64,000 bases of DNA, from contig NZ_CP050975.2 of assembly GCF_012273515.2 (NCBI RefSeq), positions 6,076,001-6,140,000 of the forward strand, given 5' to 3'. Each line of letters starts with the position of its first letter. Position 1 is the first letter of the stretch. Source of the DNA: Streptomyces sp. RPA4-2. Lineage in GTDB: Bacteria > Actinomycetota > Actinomycetes > Streptomycetales > Streptomycetaceae. Below are positions 33,620 through 43,295 of this stretch, piece after piece. The notes under the pieces were generated by a model. It was not told the DNA's origin. It saw only the letters and a list, made by a program, of their open reading frames with translations, and searched no databases. The position numbers were made by a program, and so were the translations under genes.

Positions 33620-34142
33620 CACAATCAGAGTTTGGCTTGCGAACGGGCTCTGAACAGCAGGTTCATTGATCGCGGAAGGCGTGCAGCACCCTCCTGTATC
33701 GCAGATAGTGCGCAGCAGGCAGAAAACGGCTCCGGAGTGATTGCGCCGATCGAGCCTCGCACCCCGCCTGACCTGCGCGGGAGCCAGTCCCTTGTGGTAC
33801 GGATACACACACTGTGTCGGAGCTGTGTCGCAGCGAGCCCACGACTGGACGCTGTGCTGGCCCATTCCCACGTGCGGACAAAGACTCTGGGCGCCGTGGG
33901 CCAGAGACTGCCTTGTCCCCAAGCAACTTGGGCGGGACTCGTCCAGTGTGGCTTTCCTGGGGCGACAGCCCCCCGACGTGCCGCCCGTCCGCGCGTGAGG
34001 AGCGCGGGGGAGCGGCGAACGGTCGCGAACACTCGCGACCGTCAGTGAATGAGACCGGAACTGAGACCAACGGCAGTATCGATCGGCGCTCGCCACCGGG
34101 CGTACTACTCGGGGTGACCCCAGGCGCAGGGGGCATACAACC
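33620..34142. other. Gene-free stretch inside the att-Arg boundary
   Basis: No convincing gene. ACGGCTCCGGAG from the att core (33608-33619) recurs at 33726-33737 and might be an integrase arm site or chance. Long reading frames across the region on both strands cross the tRNA fragment and look like shadows. Confidence 0.5.
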
Positions 34143-35876
34143 GTGACGAATAATGCGCGGGTGACGACGAGTTCAGTGCCGTATGCGGATGTTCCCGCTC
34201 GCCCCTGGGTGTCCGCCGATGCCAGGCGGTGGGCGGACGTCCGGGTGCCCGCGTGGGCGCGGCCGGTGGGGCCGGCTGTGGTGCTGCTGGTGGCGGTGGT
34301 CATGGCGGCGATGATGTTCTCGCCCGACTCGATGTGCACGGTGGCAGCGCCCTGTGGGGCGGACTGGCTCGATGCGGCCGGATCGATGCTCTTCCTGCCG
34401 CACCTGGTGTGGTTGTTTGTGCTACCGGAACTCGCGCTCGTGTCCGCTCCGTTGCTGCTGATCTGGATGAGCAATCCCGATATTTGGCTGGGTGGACCGG
34501 CCGAGAAGATCGCGGACGCCGTCGTTGTGGCGGGGCTGTGCTGGGGCTGGGCGGCCGTCGTGGCGCGGCTGCGGGCGCGCGGCCGCCAACGCTCGCTCGT
34601 GCTCGACGCGGCCGGCGGCATCACGGTGCCTGCCCCGGCGACGGACGACGTCCGCCCTTGGCGCCGGGGCCTGGTCCGCGGCATTGTGGGGGCGATCCTG
34701 TGCGCGGTGGCCGGTGCCCTGATTACGACCGTCGTCGTGGACGACCGGGCAGACGACCGCCTGGCTCGTACGGCCACGTCGGAGAACGCCCGAGTCGTGG
34801 CCTACAACACTGACGACTACACCGTCACTGTCCGCCTCTCCGATAACACACGACACAGGTTCGACGCGCAGGGCAGCTATCGGGTCGGTAGTAGCGTGCC
34901 GGTGCTGATGCACGGCGATTGGATGCGGCTCGCCACTGAGCCCTACGGCGACCGCACCGGCCGTCAGGCGCTGGCACTCGTCCTCGCCGGGCTCGGTGTC
35001 ACCGTGCTTGGCTCGGGCCTGCTCTCCCGCCGTCGGGCGGTGGCGCTGCACCGCGCCCCGGTCCCGGTACTGCGCGTCCTGACCCGTCACGATCAGGGGC
35101 GTACGGAGATATTCGCCGCCGACGACACCGCCACCCTGCGCCCGGTGCTGAGCTACGAGCCCGACACCCGCACCCGCACGGCACTGCGCCAAGCCCTGCT
35201 CTACGGTGCACCTCGCGAGGGCGGTGAGTTGATTCTGGCGAGCGCAACGGAGTCCGGGCAGTGGCTCGTCGAGGGGACCGCGTCCCCGATACGGCACGGT
35301 TCTCCCGACGGCACGGGCAAGCCCGGGGTATACCGTCCCGGCACAGCACGCACGGCCGAACACCGCCGGGCCGCTGAGGCCCGCGTCCAAAACGCCCTCG
35401 CCGCGATGACCCCTGCTACCGGACCGGTCCGGTGGCAGGCAGGTCCGGTGGCGCGCTCCGTCGGAGCGGCGTTGATCGTCGTGACCATCATGCTGCTGGG
35501 GACGCTCTTCACGGGTTCCCCTACGTGGTGGCAGCTGCCCTTCTGGTCGGTAGGTGGTTTGTACTGGGTGAGCGTCTGCCTCCGGATGATGATCTGGCGG
35601 ATCACCGCCGACTCCAAGGGACTGCACGTTCGCGGCCTGTGGCGTACTGCCCACCTCCCGTGGGCGGATGTCATCGGCGCTGTCTACACCCCCGAAGGTG
35701 AGCTGATCGTCCGTTGCCGCACCAATGTCGACGACACCCCCGTCGGCAGTGTTGGCTTCCCGCCGCTGGAGCGACGGCTGCGCCGCCCAGGCCGTGCTGA
35801 GCGTGCCGCCGCCGAGATCACCGCGATGGTCCGCGAGCCGGGCCTGCGGCCGAAAAACGACGCCGGATGCACATGA
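34143..35876 (+). CDS. Large membrane protein with C-terminal PH-like domain
   Basis: 577 aa. About six membrane helices: two or three near the N-terminus (VGPAVVLLVAVVMAAMMF, LVWLFVLPELALVSAPLLLI), one at about 180-200, one at about 278-298 and a pair at about 440-485. After the last helix a bacterial PH-like module follows (ITADSKGLHVRGLWRTAHLP, WADVIGAVYTPEGELIVRC). The middle region is soluble. GTG 34143 follows AGGGGG. First gene inside the att-Arg boundary. Likely a lipid- or envelope-associated protein; no specific function can be named. Confidence 0.8.
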   Translation: MTNNARVTTSSVPYADVPARPWVSADARRWADVRVPAWARPVGPAVVLLVAVVMAAMMFSPDSMCTVAAPCGADWLDAAGSMLFLPHLVWLFVLPELALVSAPLLLIWMSNPDIWLGGPAEKIADAVVVAGLCWGWAAVVARLRARGRQRSLVLDAAGGITVPAPATDDVRPWRRGLVRGIVGAILCAVAGALITTVVVDDRADDRLARTATSENARVVAYNTDDYTVTVRLSDNTRHRFDAQGSYRVGSSVPVLMHGDWMRLATEPYGDRTGRQALALVLAGLGVTVLGSGLLSRRRAVALHRAPVPVLRVLTRHDQGRTEIFAADDTATLRPVLSYEPDTRTRTALRQALLYGAPREGGELILASATESGQWLVEGTASPIRHGSPDGTGKPGVYRPGTARTAEHRRAAEARVQNALAAMTPATGPVRWQAGPVARSVGAALIVVTIMLLGTLFTGSPTWWQLPFWSVGGLYWVSVCLRMMIWRITADSKGLHVRGLWRTAHLPWADVIGAVYTPEGELIVRCRTNVDDTPVGSVGFPPLERRLRRPGRAERAAAEITAMVREPGLRPKNDAGCT

Positions 35877-36144
35877 GCGACCCCCGCTCCGACACTGTCA
35901 CGCTCAGCGGTCCGTCATATCGGCCGCTCGGGGGCTGACGCCAAGCAACTGAAGCTCGCGTGGCCTTGCGGTGGTTGCCGTACTTCGCTGCTGTAGTGCA
36001 GCGGCTCCGGAGGCCGCTTGTTAGCAGCGCAACGCGGCAGGTCACGGCCCTACACCTAACTGATCATGCGGGACGAGTCCACGGATGGTCCACGATCCCT
36101 GGCACAAGCTCTCGCTTGGTACTGGCTGCTTGTCCCGAGCTCGG

Positions 36145-36330
36145 CTACTCGGCCGCGCCTTGCTGTATCCGCTGCTGGGCCCTTCCGGCGTACTCGATGA
36201 CCTCACCGATGATGCGGGCCCCGAACGCGGGCTGGTCCATCCCCTCCGGCATCGCCGTGATCTCGGCCAGCGCCATTGCCTCCGGGGCGCCGTCGACACG
36301 GACGACGACCCCGAAGGGCTGACGTCCCAT
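36145..36330 (-). CDS. Small conserved-looking protein
   Basis: 61 aa: GRQPFGVVVRVDGAPEAMAL, then AEITAMPEGMDQPAFGARII and a Gln-rich end. The sequence has normal amino-acid balance and reads like an ordered small alpha/beta protein rather than a shadow. A GAGG sits very close to the ATG, so initiation may be weak or at another codon. Neighbours are another small gene and the membrane protein. Function unknown. The stretch 35877-36144 holds nothing else. Confidence 0.45.
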   Translation of the reverse strand: MGRQPFGVVVRVDGAPEAMALAEITAMPEGMDQPAFGARIIGEVIEYAGRAQQRIQQGAAE

Positions 36331-36642
36331 GACCTCGCCAGCGACGAGGCCTCAAGGGCAGAACCGCGATGGTCGCCGCCCATCACCCACGGCGCATCTC
36401 CGCTGGCGCTTTGGCGACGCTCGGCCATGCGTCCCTGGACACATCATGGCTGCGCTGCAGCCCCTCAGCCACCGTCAAGCCTCGACCTCTTCGTCCCGAA
36501 CGCGAGAAGGTGCCTTGTGGCCTTGGTATGGGGTTGCTGACCCTCCACGACTGTCCGGGACAGCCATGCGGTGACTGTCGCGTTTGGCCCCCGTCCCTGG
36601 TATCGCCCGAAGGGCAGGCCTTACGTCGTTCGCCAGCTCGTC
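36331..36642. other. Spacer without recognisable gene
   Basis: No reading frame with convincing codon use or ribosome site on either strand. No repeats seen. Confidence 0.4.
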
Positions 36643-36933
36643 TTAGTCGTCATCTTCGTCGAAGTCGTAACCGTTCCTCGCGGCGTTGGCCCCGTCAAGC
36701 AGGCCGTGGGCGTAAGCCGCCGCGTTCGCCATACGCGCGGAGTTGCGTGTCGCGACGAGGGTGACGACGACTGCGCCCAGTGCGGTGACAGCCAAGCCGC
36801 CGGCCGCTACGGCAATCTGCTTCCAGGGCGGCCCGGACCTGACGGGTCCCGCTTTGGCTTGAGCAGCCTCGCCAGCTACAGGACCGGAGGCCTCGGACGC
36901 CATCTCTTCACCGTTCTCCGGGACCTTGCTCAT
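36643..36933 (-). CDS. Small single-pass membrane protein with acidic tail
   Basis: 96 aa. An N-terminal hydrophilic stretch, one membrane helix (KQIAVAAGGLAVTALGAVVV), then a short cytosolic region ending YDFDEDDD. GGAAGG lies eight bases before ATG 36933. Its 3' side is followed by the gene at 36145. No family recognised. It could be cargo of the integrated element or a membrane effector of the nearby defence block. Confidence 0.65.
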   Translation of the reverse strand: MSKVPENGEEMASEASGPVAGEAAQAKAGPVRSGPPWKQIAVAAGGLAVTALGAVVVTLVATRNSARMANAAAYAHGLLDGANAARNGYDFDEDDD

Positions 36934-37302
36934 CAGGTTGCACCTTCCAACTGCCTTGGCAGCCAGGTCGATACGGCTGCTTCCGCTCGCTCACCTCCGC
37001 ATTCTGGGTCATTCGCCCCGTAGGGCACCACCTGGTTCGGTCAAGTCGATCCAGCCTGTCACCAGATACTGGGGTGGAACTTGCGCTTCCGTGCGGACGG
37101 CTGGACTCCCGGGGCTCGAGCGACCTCCTGGCCATCCTCGGCCCGCCCCCGTCGCAACCCCCTCCAACAACACTCCGGACCTTCCGGCGGGACATGAACA
37201 GCCGCACTCTCCGGGCCTGGCAGGCCGAGCAGGACGCCCGCCGTGCCCGCCGACATGGCGCCTCAGCCGATCCGGGATGCTGGGCCACGGCTGGAAAACG
37301 CG
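36934..37302. other. Spacer without recognisable gene
   Basis: Downstream of the sigma-4-like gene. No convincing coding frame; overlapping frames on both strands are Arg/Pro/Ser-rich shadows. Confidence 0.4.
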
Positions 37303-38661
37303 TCAAGCTCCACCCTCGATCCTGGAAGGCTCGCTCATCGCAGGGCAGGTGTGCCGGGCACAAGCGTGCTCTATTCGTGCCGTTGAGTCGTCCGTGCGGA
37401 GGAAGAGGACGAATTCGCAGCCGCCCACCATTCCGTTCTTCTTCGCCAGTACCCGCAGGCTGGAGATCTGGGCCGCGCTCGTCGCCCGCTTGAGGACGAT
37501 CGGTGTGGGGTGACCGGCGATGGAGAAGGTCCTGGCCATAGGGGCCTGTCGCATTCCGAGCTGCCATGTGAGCCAGCTGCTGACGACGACGCCGCTACCC
37601 CGAAGGACGTCCTTGTCCACCGTGAGCCGGACGCCAAAGACGTTTCCCGCAGGATCGACGGCCATCCTCGCCGGTTGTACCGGCTCGCTTTCCTCGATCG
37701 GGGTAGCGCCTCGCGCGACCAGCTCGATCAAGCCATCCTCCGTGATGCCCACCCTGTCGTCCAGCAGGCATTGGTGCAGGCGCCACAGGGTCACCGGGTA
37801 GCGCTCGCCGACCTTCACGAAGAGAGCGTCCTTGGGTAGCGGCCCCAGTTCGGTCAGCACAGCGACGAAGGCCTCCATGGCGTTCGGGTACGGCGTGATG
37901 TTCAGGTGGGGCCATTCGGCCAGCGCCCACTTCCCCTCCAATCGGAGTTGCACGAACCTCTCGTCCCGCCGGAGCGCCTCGGCGACGGCGGGCTTCCGCC
38001 TGATCCCCGTCGGTGTCAGCAACTCCTCCGCGCGGCAGGGTTCACCGTTCGCCAGGAGGAAGAGGTACGCCGCGTCCCTGCCGCGGGCGCGCCGGCGTAG
38101 CCAAGTTCCCTCGAAGCCAGGCACCAGAGGGCTGTCCGGATGTCCCAGCAGATCCAGCAAAGGGACCTCGTCCGGTACTCCGGCGGCCGCGAAGGTCACC
38201 GCTACGTCCTCCCCACGCAGCGGCGCCTCCTCCATTCCTCGCCGGAGCAGCACTTCCAGAGCGCCGGGGCTGCGGGTCCACCAGCCGCGCAGACGACCGG
38301 CCCACGTCAGCGGGTGCTCAGCCCCGACAGCCTCGACGAGAGACCCCACGCCTATCTGATCACGTACGCCCAACACGGCCGCCACCTCGGACTGGGGCAC
38401 GGCCGAGCGCTCGGTGAGGGTGGTGAGCCGATCACGCCAGTCATCCACGAAGACATCGGCGCTAGCGCAGAGTTGCTCCTGCGCCTTCAGGAGCAACTGG
38501 CGGACCCGTTCGCGGGTCACATCATGCTCCTGCCCGATACTTCCGAGCGTCTTCCCGAGCGCGCGATCCTCGATCATGCGCTGTGACCGGGCGGGAAGCG
38601 CGCCGAAAGCAGCTTGAAGCCAGTCGCCATCCATCGTCATGGCGGACCCCCGGTCAGCCAT
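37303..38661 (-). CDS. Sigma-70 region 4-like helix-turn-helix protein of the defence operon
   Basis: 452 aa. Residues about 20-65 match sigma region 4: ALPARSQRMIEDRALGKTL, GSIGQEHDVTRERVRQLLLK. No sigma region 2 is present, so it is not a full sigma factor. The rest (about 100-400) has repeated winged-helix-like segments, for example GEPCRAEELLTPTGIRRKPA and GPLPKDALFVKVGERYPVTL. It overlaps the 199-aa gene by 8 bp and ends a four-gene run. ATG 38661 gives the overlap; ATG 38640 (MTMDGDWLQ) is an alternative. Possibly a DNA-binding specificity or control protein for the restriction-like system. Confidence 0.82.
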   Translation of the reverse strand: MADRGSAMTMDGDWLQAAFGALPARSQRMIEDRALGKTLGSIGQEHDVTRERVRQLLLKAQEQLCASADVFVDDWRDRLTTLTERSAVPQSEVAAVLGVRDQIGVGSLVEAVGAEHPLTWAGRLRGWWTRSPGALEVLLRRGMEEAPLRGEDVAVTFAAAGVPDEVPLLDLLGHPDSPLVPGFEGTWLRRRARGRDAAYLFLLANGEPCRAEELLTPTGIRRKPAVAEALRRDERFVQLRLEGKWALAEWPHLNITPYPNAMEAFVAVLTELGPLPKDALFVKVGERYPVTLWRLHQCLLDDRVGITEDGLIELVARGATPIEESEPVQPARMAVDPAGNVFGVRLTVDKDVLRGSGVVVSSWLTWQLGMRQAPMARTFSIAGHPTPIVLKRATSAAQISSLRVLAKKNGMVGGCEFVLFLRTDDSTARIEHACARHTCPAMSEPSRIEGGA

Positions 38662-39253
38662 CGGTGACGTGCGCGCTGATCAGACCAAGCCGCTTCACGA
38701 TCCGCTCGTTGGTCGCCTTCTGCTCCGGGGTGATCTTCCGGACGAACGAGTCCACCGTGCAGATGACCCACGGCAGGGGGTCGCCGCCGGCCTGCGCCGC
38801 GATGGCCGCCCACGCGAGATGCTTGAAGTCGCGCATGGGCGCCCAGGCGAAGCGCTGCTCCATCTCCTCGTCGTCGTCGTGGCGAATCGTCACGCAGAGC
38901 GGCTTGATGTCGAGCGTCTCAAGATCGACTTCCCAACCGTGACCGAGGGCCTTTTCAACAAGAACGCTGACCGGAGTGGCTGGCCTGACCACGAGCGGAG
39001 CCCACTTGCCCACCCCGTAGGTCGCCCGGATGTACTCCTTCATGGGCCTGTCCTTGAGCCACGGCCGGACGTTCTCCGGCTTCCCGATGAACGGGAGGAG
39101 CCGTCCTCCCACCTGCGGGTCGGAGGTCCACGCCTGATAGTGACGGGTGCGCTCGGTGTCCGTGAGATAGGTCCAGTTGAGGTCGGCGGCCCGCTTGTAG
39201 AGGAGACGCACGACTTCTTCTTCCAGGTCCGAGGGGATCGCGTACTTGGTCAT
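38654..39253 (-). CDS. Unknown protein of the GHKL-helicase operon
   Basis: 199 aa, soluble. No recognised motif: KYAIPSDLEEEVVRLLYKRA, RPWLKDRPMKEYIRATYGVG, a DDDEEMEQRFAWAPMRDFKH stretch and a C-terminal helix. The start overlaps the helicase stop by ATGA and the stop overlaps the next start by 8 bp, so it is tightly coupled to both. This coupling says it acts with the ATPase and helicase-nuclease. Function unknown. Confidence 0.82.
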   Translation of the reverse strand: MTKYAIPSDLEEEVVRLLYKRAADLNWTYLTDTERTRHYQAWTSDPQVGGRLLPFIGKPENVRPWLKDRPMKEYIRATYGVGKWAPLVVRPATPVSVLVEKALGHGWEVDLETLDIKPLCVTIRHDDDEEMEQRFAWAPMRDFKHLAWAAIAAQAGGDPLPWVICTVDSFVRKITPEQKATNERIVKRLGLISAHVTDG

Positions 39254-40920
39254 TCGATTCCAGTCGTCAGAGGGAACTGAAGGCGGACCTCGTCCGCTGC
39301 GGTCTCAAGGTCCGCCGCGTCCTGGATCCAGTGGTCCATCAGCGACCCGACGGTCTCGTCGCTGAACTGGATACGGGAGGCATGTGGCATTCGTACGCGC
39401 AGGTGCTCGCTCTCCTGAGCCTCCAGCGATCGCCGGAGTTCCAGGGTCGCCGCCACCCTGCGGATGTCGGTCACGAAGTCGAGGACCCTCAGGGCCTTCT
39501 TGCCGGGGCTGAGTCGGAGTCCGCGCCCGAGTTGCTGGACGAAGATCCGCCGACTGTGCGTGACCCGCAGGAACGCGATGAGGTTCACGTCCGGAACGTC
39601 GACGCCCTCGTTGAAGACGTCGACACACGTGATCACCGGCACCCGGCCGAGCCGGAACTCGTTCAGCAGGATCTGGCGTCGCTGCCGCGGGAGCGCGCTG
39701 TGCAGGAACGACGCGTTGGCCCACGCCGCGTCGGACGAGGCGAACAACCGGGCCATGTGCTCGGCGTGCTCGATGGTCTGACAGAAGACGATGGCCCTCG
39801 GTTCCGTCGTGGTCCGCCACGCCTCACGGAAGTGCTCGACGATCTCCTCGTCGCGCTGCGGCAGGAACAGGGATTTGTTGAGGTCCTTGATCGACTGCCC
39901 GTGCACGCTGGCGTCCCGGACGGCGTTCCAGTCGACATTGTCGACGTACAGCCGGTAGTCGACGGCGGAGAGGAAGCCTGCGGCCATGCCTTCCGCGATG
40001 CCCATCTTGAAGCTCGGATACCCGAAGCGGGAGGTGATGTCGAACTTGTCTCCGCGCCAGGGTGTCGCCGTCACACCGAACTGCTCAGCATCCCCACACA
40101 GGTCGAGCAATTCCGCAAACCTGCCGGTCTCGGCCACGTGATGCGTCTCGTCGATCATGATGAGGTCGGGTCGGTAGCCCACGCGTACGGCACTGAGAAC
40201 GGATTCGACCGTTCCGACCACGACTCCGTCGAGGCTTTCGGGTCGGCTCTCTCCCGTGAGGAGGCGCGTGGGAACGTACTTGGGGATGTGCCGCCACATC
40301 GCCTTCTCGAGCTGGGCGACGAGGTCCTTCATGTGAGCGACGACGAGAATCCTGGCGTCCGGATTGGTCGTGAGGTGGCGGCTGATGATCTCCCCGCCCA
40401 CCACGGTCTTGCCGAGACCCGTCGCGAGGACGAGCAGCGCGGTGCCGTTTGCGTCGAGGTCCCGGACCACGGCGTCCGCCGCCTCGGCCTGGTACGGGCG
40501 CAGGGCGTACTTCGCGGGAACGGTCTCGGGCATGCGGTCCCCGATCGACCTCAGGGTCGCGCCGTGCCAGACGGTGATCGGCACGCCGACTCCGTTGAGC
40601 GCCACGCGGCGGGCCTCAGCCGCCGCGTTGATGTCGGTGTTGGTGACCAGGATGGCCTTGTCCGCGCGGTAGCGCGTACGCGCGCGCTCGAGGTCGTCGA
40701 CACCGCTCCGGTCGACCTTCCCTCCGGCCTTCCACTTGCACTGGAAGACCCACTGTTCCCGACCGCGTACCGCCAAGAGATCCGCGCCCTGGTCGCCGGC
40801 GCCGTCGATGACGCGCACGTCGTTGAAGCCGAGGTACCAGAGGGCCCGTTCGACGGCGTGCGTGAGACCTGTGGGTCCTCCCCTCAGAAGCTCGTCGGCC
40901 GAGAGGAAGACGGCGCTCAC
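39250..40920 (-). CDS. SF2 helicase with N-terminal restriction-endonuclease (Mrr-like) domain
   Basis: 556 aa. Residues 18-115 are a PD-(D/E)xK nuclease of the Mrr/restriction type: GAGDQGADLL (D47) and WVFQCKWK (Q60, K62). The DEAD/DEAH helicase core follows with Walker A ATGLGKT (166-172), DETH box (257-260), motif III VTATPWRGD and motif VI QQLGRGLR. Such proteins translocate on and cut DNA in restriction-like systems. GTG 40920 overlaps the GHKL ATPase stop by 4 bp (GTGA). No target-recognition or methylase domain is fused; modification probably comes from the Dcm gene upstream. Confidence 0.93.
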   Translation of the reverse strand: MSAVFLSADELLRGGPTGLTHAVERALWYLGFNDVRVIDGAGDQGADLLAVRGREQWVFQCKWKAGGKVDRSGVDDLERARTRYRADKAILVTNTDINAAAEARRVALNGVGVPITVWHGATLRSIGDRMPETVPAKYALRPYQAEAADAVVRDLDANGTALLVLATGLGKTVVGGEIISRHLTTNPDARILVVAHMKDLVAQLEKAMWRHIPKYVPTRLLTGESRPESLDGVVVGTVESVLSAVRVGYRPDLIMIDETHHVAETGRFAELLDLCGDAEQFGVTATPWRGDKFDITSRFGYPSFKMGIAEGMAAGFLSAVDYRLYVDNVDWNAVRDASVHGQSIKDLNKSLFLPQRDEEIVEHFREAWRTTTEPRAIVFCQTIEHAEHMARLFASSDAAWANASFLHSALPRQRRQILLNEFRLGRVPVITCVDVFNEGVDVPDVNLIAFLRVTHSRRIFVQQLGRGLRLSPGKKALRVLDFVTDIRRVAATLELRRSLEAQESEHLRVRMPHASRIQFSDETVGSLMDHWIQDAADLETAADEVRLQFPLTTGIE

Positions 40921-43295
40921 CTCTCCTCCGTGAGATCGTCGGCCAGCAGACGGATGCTCAGCCTCGTCCGCAGCAGCTGGTCCGGCAGGCTGGCCCCGGC
41001 GTAGGTCGCCTGCGTCGCGACATCGGAGAGGTAGCCGACCGTGCGCGTGAGGCTGAGCCGCCGCGCGGACGCGGAGGCGACACCCTCGTAGACGCCCTGG
41101 AAGACGCGGTTGTCCATGAACAGCGACGGCAGCGACTCGACGAGCCGGACCAGGAAGAGGGCGGGCACGTGCAGCAGGAACTCACCGCTCGCACCGAGGT
41201 CGGTCGTGCGGGTGACCTTGCCGTTGGCGATCATGGTGTGCTCGGTGTGGGTGAGTTCGTCGGGCGAGAGGAACTGAAACGCCTTCCCCGGTTCGCCGGA
41301 GCGGTCCAGCTCGGTCGCCATGCGGTGCCGGATCTCGGCAAGCAGTTCCTGCGCCTCTGCGCTGATCATCTGGGCATCCAGAGCGGTGGCGGGCAGCGAC
41401 TCCACCCGGATCGCCGCGATGAGTTCGGAATGGCTCCACTCCGTCTCCGCCTGAACCCTGAGCAGAACGGCGATCTCCGCGAGCAGCAGGTCGGCCGGGT
41501 CCGCACCGAACCTCTGGAAGATCGGATGATCGAGGTCGAGGAACGCCACGAGGGCGTTGCCGCCGCGCTGGTCCAGCAGGACGGGGGTGGGGTGGAGGTT
41601 CTCGTCGGTGAGGCCTCCCGCCGTGAGCCGACGTGCCTCGACCTCGACGAATCCGACGCGCGGGTGGCCGAAGGAGCGGCTCAGGGCCGGGTAGGTGGTC
41701 GAGTTCTCCGTGTAGCGCGTGACACGTTCCTGCCGCGTTTCCTTGCGCGTCTCTGGGGCCGGTGCGGCGGCAGCGGACTCGCCGCCGGCCGTCGGGGCCT
41801 GCTCCTGGGCATCGGGCGGCGTCTCGTCCGAACCGGTCGCGGGGGAACTCGGACCGCTGATTTCAGTGCCGTCGAAACCGAGCGCCTCCATCACGGCCGC
41901 CTCGTCGGGCTTTCCCGGGGTGGCGGCTGCCGCCTTCGAGTTCTTGCCCCTGCTCTTGGCGGCCTCGTGGTCCTCGACCGCCTGCCACCAGCGCTCATCG
42001 GTCTGGTAGGCGGGGTTGCCCCGGTGGAACTCCTGTCCCCACCGACGGGTGTCGTCGTGGATCGGCTTGCGGCCGTCTCCCGGGACCAGGTACCGCAGAC
42101 CGGCGTCGTTACGACGGTATCCCTTGAAGAGGAGCGCTAGCGGGCTGGTGTTCTCCTCGTACTCAAGGTTCGCCGCGCGCTGGGGCAGCAGCGGCGCGAC
42201 CCCCCTTACGATCTCGACCGCCGAACGCCAGCTGCGGTCGCCGTACTCGAAGGCGTCCTTCTGGTACGTGACCGGGACGTGGTCGAGGTGGATCTCCCCG
42301 ATGATGCGGCCACCCTGGTGGGCGAGGTCCACCGGATACTCCGGCTCTTCGTTGCCCACCGCTCCGTCAGGGTTGCGCCAGGTGAACAGCTGCTTGTCCC
42401 AGCGGAGGATCTTGCGACCGTTGCGCAGGAAGTCGATTCCGTAATCGTGCTTGTGCATGTAACGCTGGATGCCGAGCCACCCGTGCACCCGGCGCTCACG
42501 AACGGTGAGTCGATCGCTCCCACAGTCTTCGCAGGCGTCGCGATCAGTGAGCTGCCACTGTCCGCAGTCACCACAGGCGAGACCGTTCTCCAGCTTCTGG
42601 TCGATCTCGATGTAGGCGGGGATGCGCTCCTTGTTGTTGTAGAGGACCGAGCGGTCGTCTCCCCAACGGCAGTGCTGGACAGGCTTCACCTGGAAGCCGC
42701 CAACCCACAGCTCGAACGGACGGTTCAGGAACATCCAGGAGTAGACCTGTCCGAGGATGTTGCGCAGGGCCGAGCCGTTCTTCTGCAGCCACCGAGCGCG
42801 CGTGGGATGCAGGCGGCTGATGACGATACGCGTGCCGTGCTCGTTGGGATCGGCCTTCGGCTCCGTGATGTCCTCCGCCTCGAAGTCGTCTCCGATGCGG
42901 TCGAGGTCGATCTCCACACCGATCCACTCGGTGTCGCCCTGGCGCGTGGTCAGGACGCGCGTGCGCTTGCCGAGCCGCGCCGTCGAGACGTTGAACCCCA
43001 TACCGAAGAGGCCGAGCTTGTCGTGCATGTCGTTGCCCGACCAGCCGGCCCGTACAGCCCGCTCCAGCCGGTCGTACGTCATGCCGCGACCGGTGTCGGT
43101 GATCACGAGCTGGCCCTGCGTGGAGTCGGGGAGCTCGACGCTGACGCGATACCCGCCCGCCCAGGGGGTCCCGGACCGATGGATCTCCGTGAAGTCGTCG
43201 AAGGCGTTGTCGATCAGCTCGGCGATGCACTGCCACTCGTCGAACTCGATTTCACCGAGCATGCGCAACACGCGCGCGGAAGGTGTGATCTTCAT
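40917..43295 (-). CDS. MORC/MutL-like GHKL ATPase with zinc ribbon
   Basis: 792 aa. The GHKL ATP-binding fold is intact: IAELIDNAFDD (Asn30, Mg ligand), ITDTGRGM (D67), GLFGMGFN (95-102) and HGTRIVI. A four-Cys zinc ribbon lies at about 241-258 (CGDCGQWQ, CEDCGSD). A MutL S5-like domain surrounds it; a disordered Pro/Ala/Glu stretch (about 470-540) leads to a helical C-terminal domain. This is the architecture of the prokaryotic MORC/paraMORC ATPases described in restriction-modification operons, which load as clamps on DNA. It leads the overlapping run with helicase, 199-aa and sigma-4-like genes. Confidence 0.9.
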   Translation of the reverse strand: MKITPSARVLRMLGEIEFDEWQCIAELIDNAFDDFTEIHRSGTPWAGGYRVSVELPDSTQGQLVITDTGRGMTYDRLERAVRAGWSGNDMHDKLGLFGMGFNVSTARLGKRTRVLTTRQGDTEWIGVEIDLDRIGDDFEAEDITEPKADPNEHGTRIVISRLHPTRARWLQKNGSALRNILGQVYSWMFLNRPFELWVGGFQVKPVQHCRWGDDRSVLYNNKERIPAYIEIDQKLENGLACGDCGQWQLTDRDACEDCGSDRLTVRERRVHGWLGIQRYMHKHDYGIDFLRNGRKILRWDKQLFTWRNPDGAVGNEEPEYPVDLAHQGGRIIGEIHLDHVPVTYQKDAFEYGDRSWRSAVEIVRGVAPLLPQRAANLEYEENTSPLALLFKGYRRNDAGLRYLVPGDGRKPIHDDTRRWGQEFHRGNPAYQTDERWWQAVEDHEAAKSRGKNSKAAAATPGKPDEAAVMEALGFDGTEISGPSSPATGSDETPPDAQEQAPTAGGESAAAAPAPETRKETRQERVTRYTENSTTYPALSRSFGHPRVGFVEVEARRLTAGGLTDENLHPTPVLLDQRGGNALVAFLDLDHPIFQRFGADPADLLLAEIAVLLRVQAETEWSHSELIAAIRVESLPATALDAQMISAEAQELLAEIRHRMATELDRSGEPGKAFQFLSPDELTHTEHTMIANGKVTRTTDLGASGEFLLHVPALFLVRLVESLPSLFMDNRVFQGVYEGVASASARRLSLTRTVGYLSDVATQATYAGASLPDQLLRTRLSIRLLADDLTEER

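Noticed and set aside
33578..34048. Plus-strand 156-aa frame starting PPAGFEPAHTAPE
   Set aside because: Again a reading of the reverse complement of a tRNA (the tRNA-Arg fragment) and its flank; codon usage is not Streptomyces-like.
39331..41004. 557-aa plus-strand frame opposite the helicase
   Set aside because: Shadow of the helicase-nuclease gene, which has all SF2 motifs.
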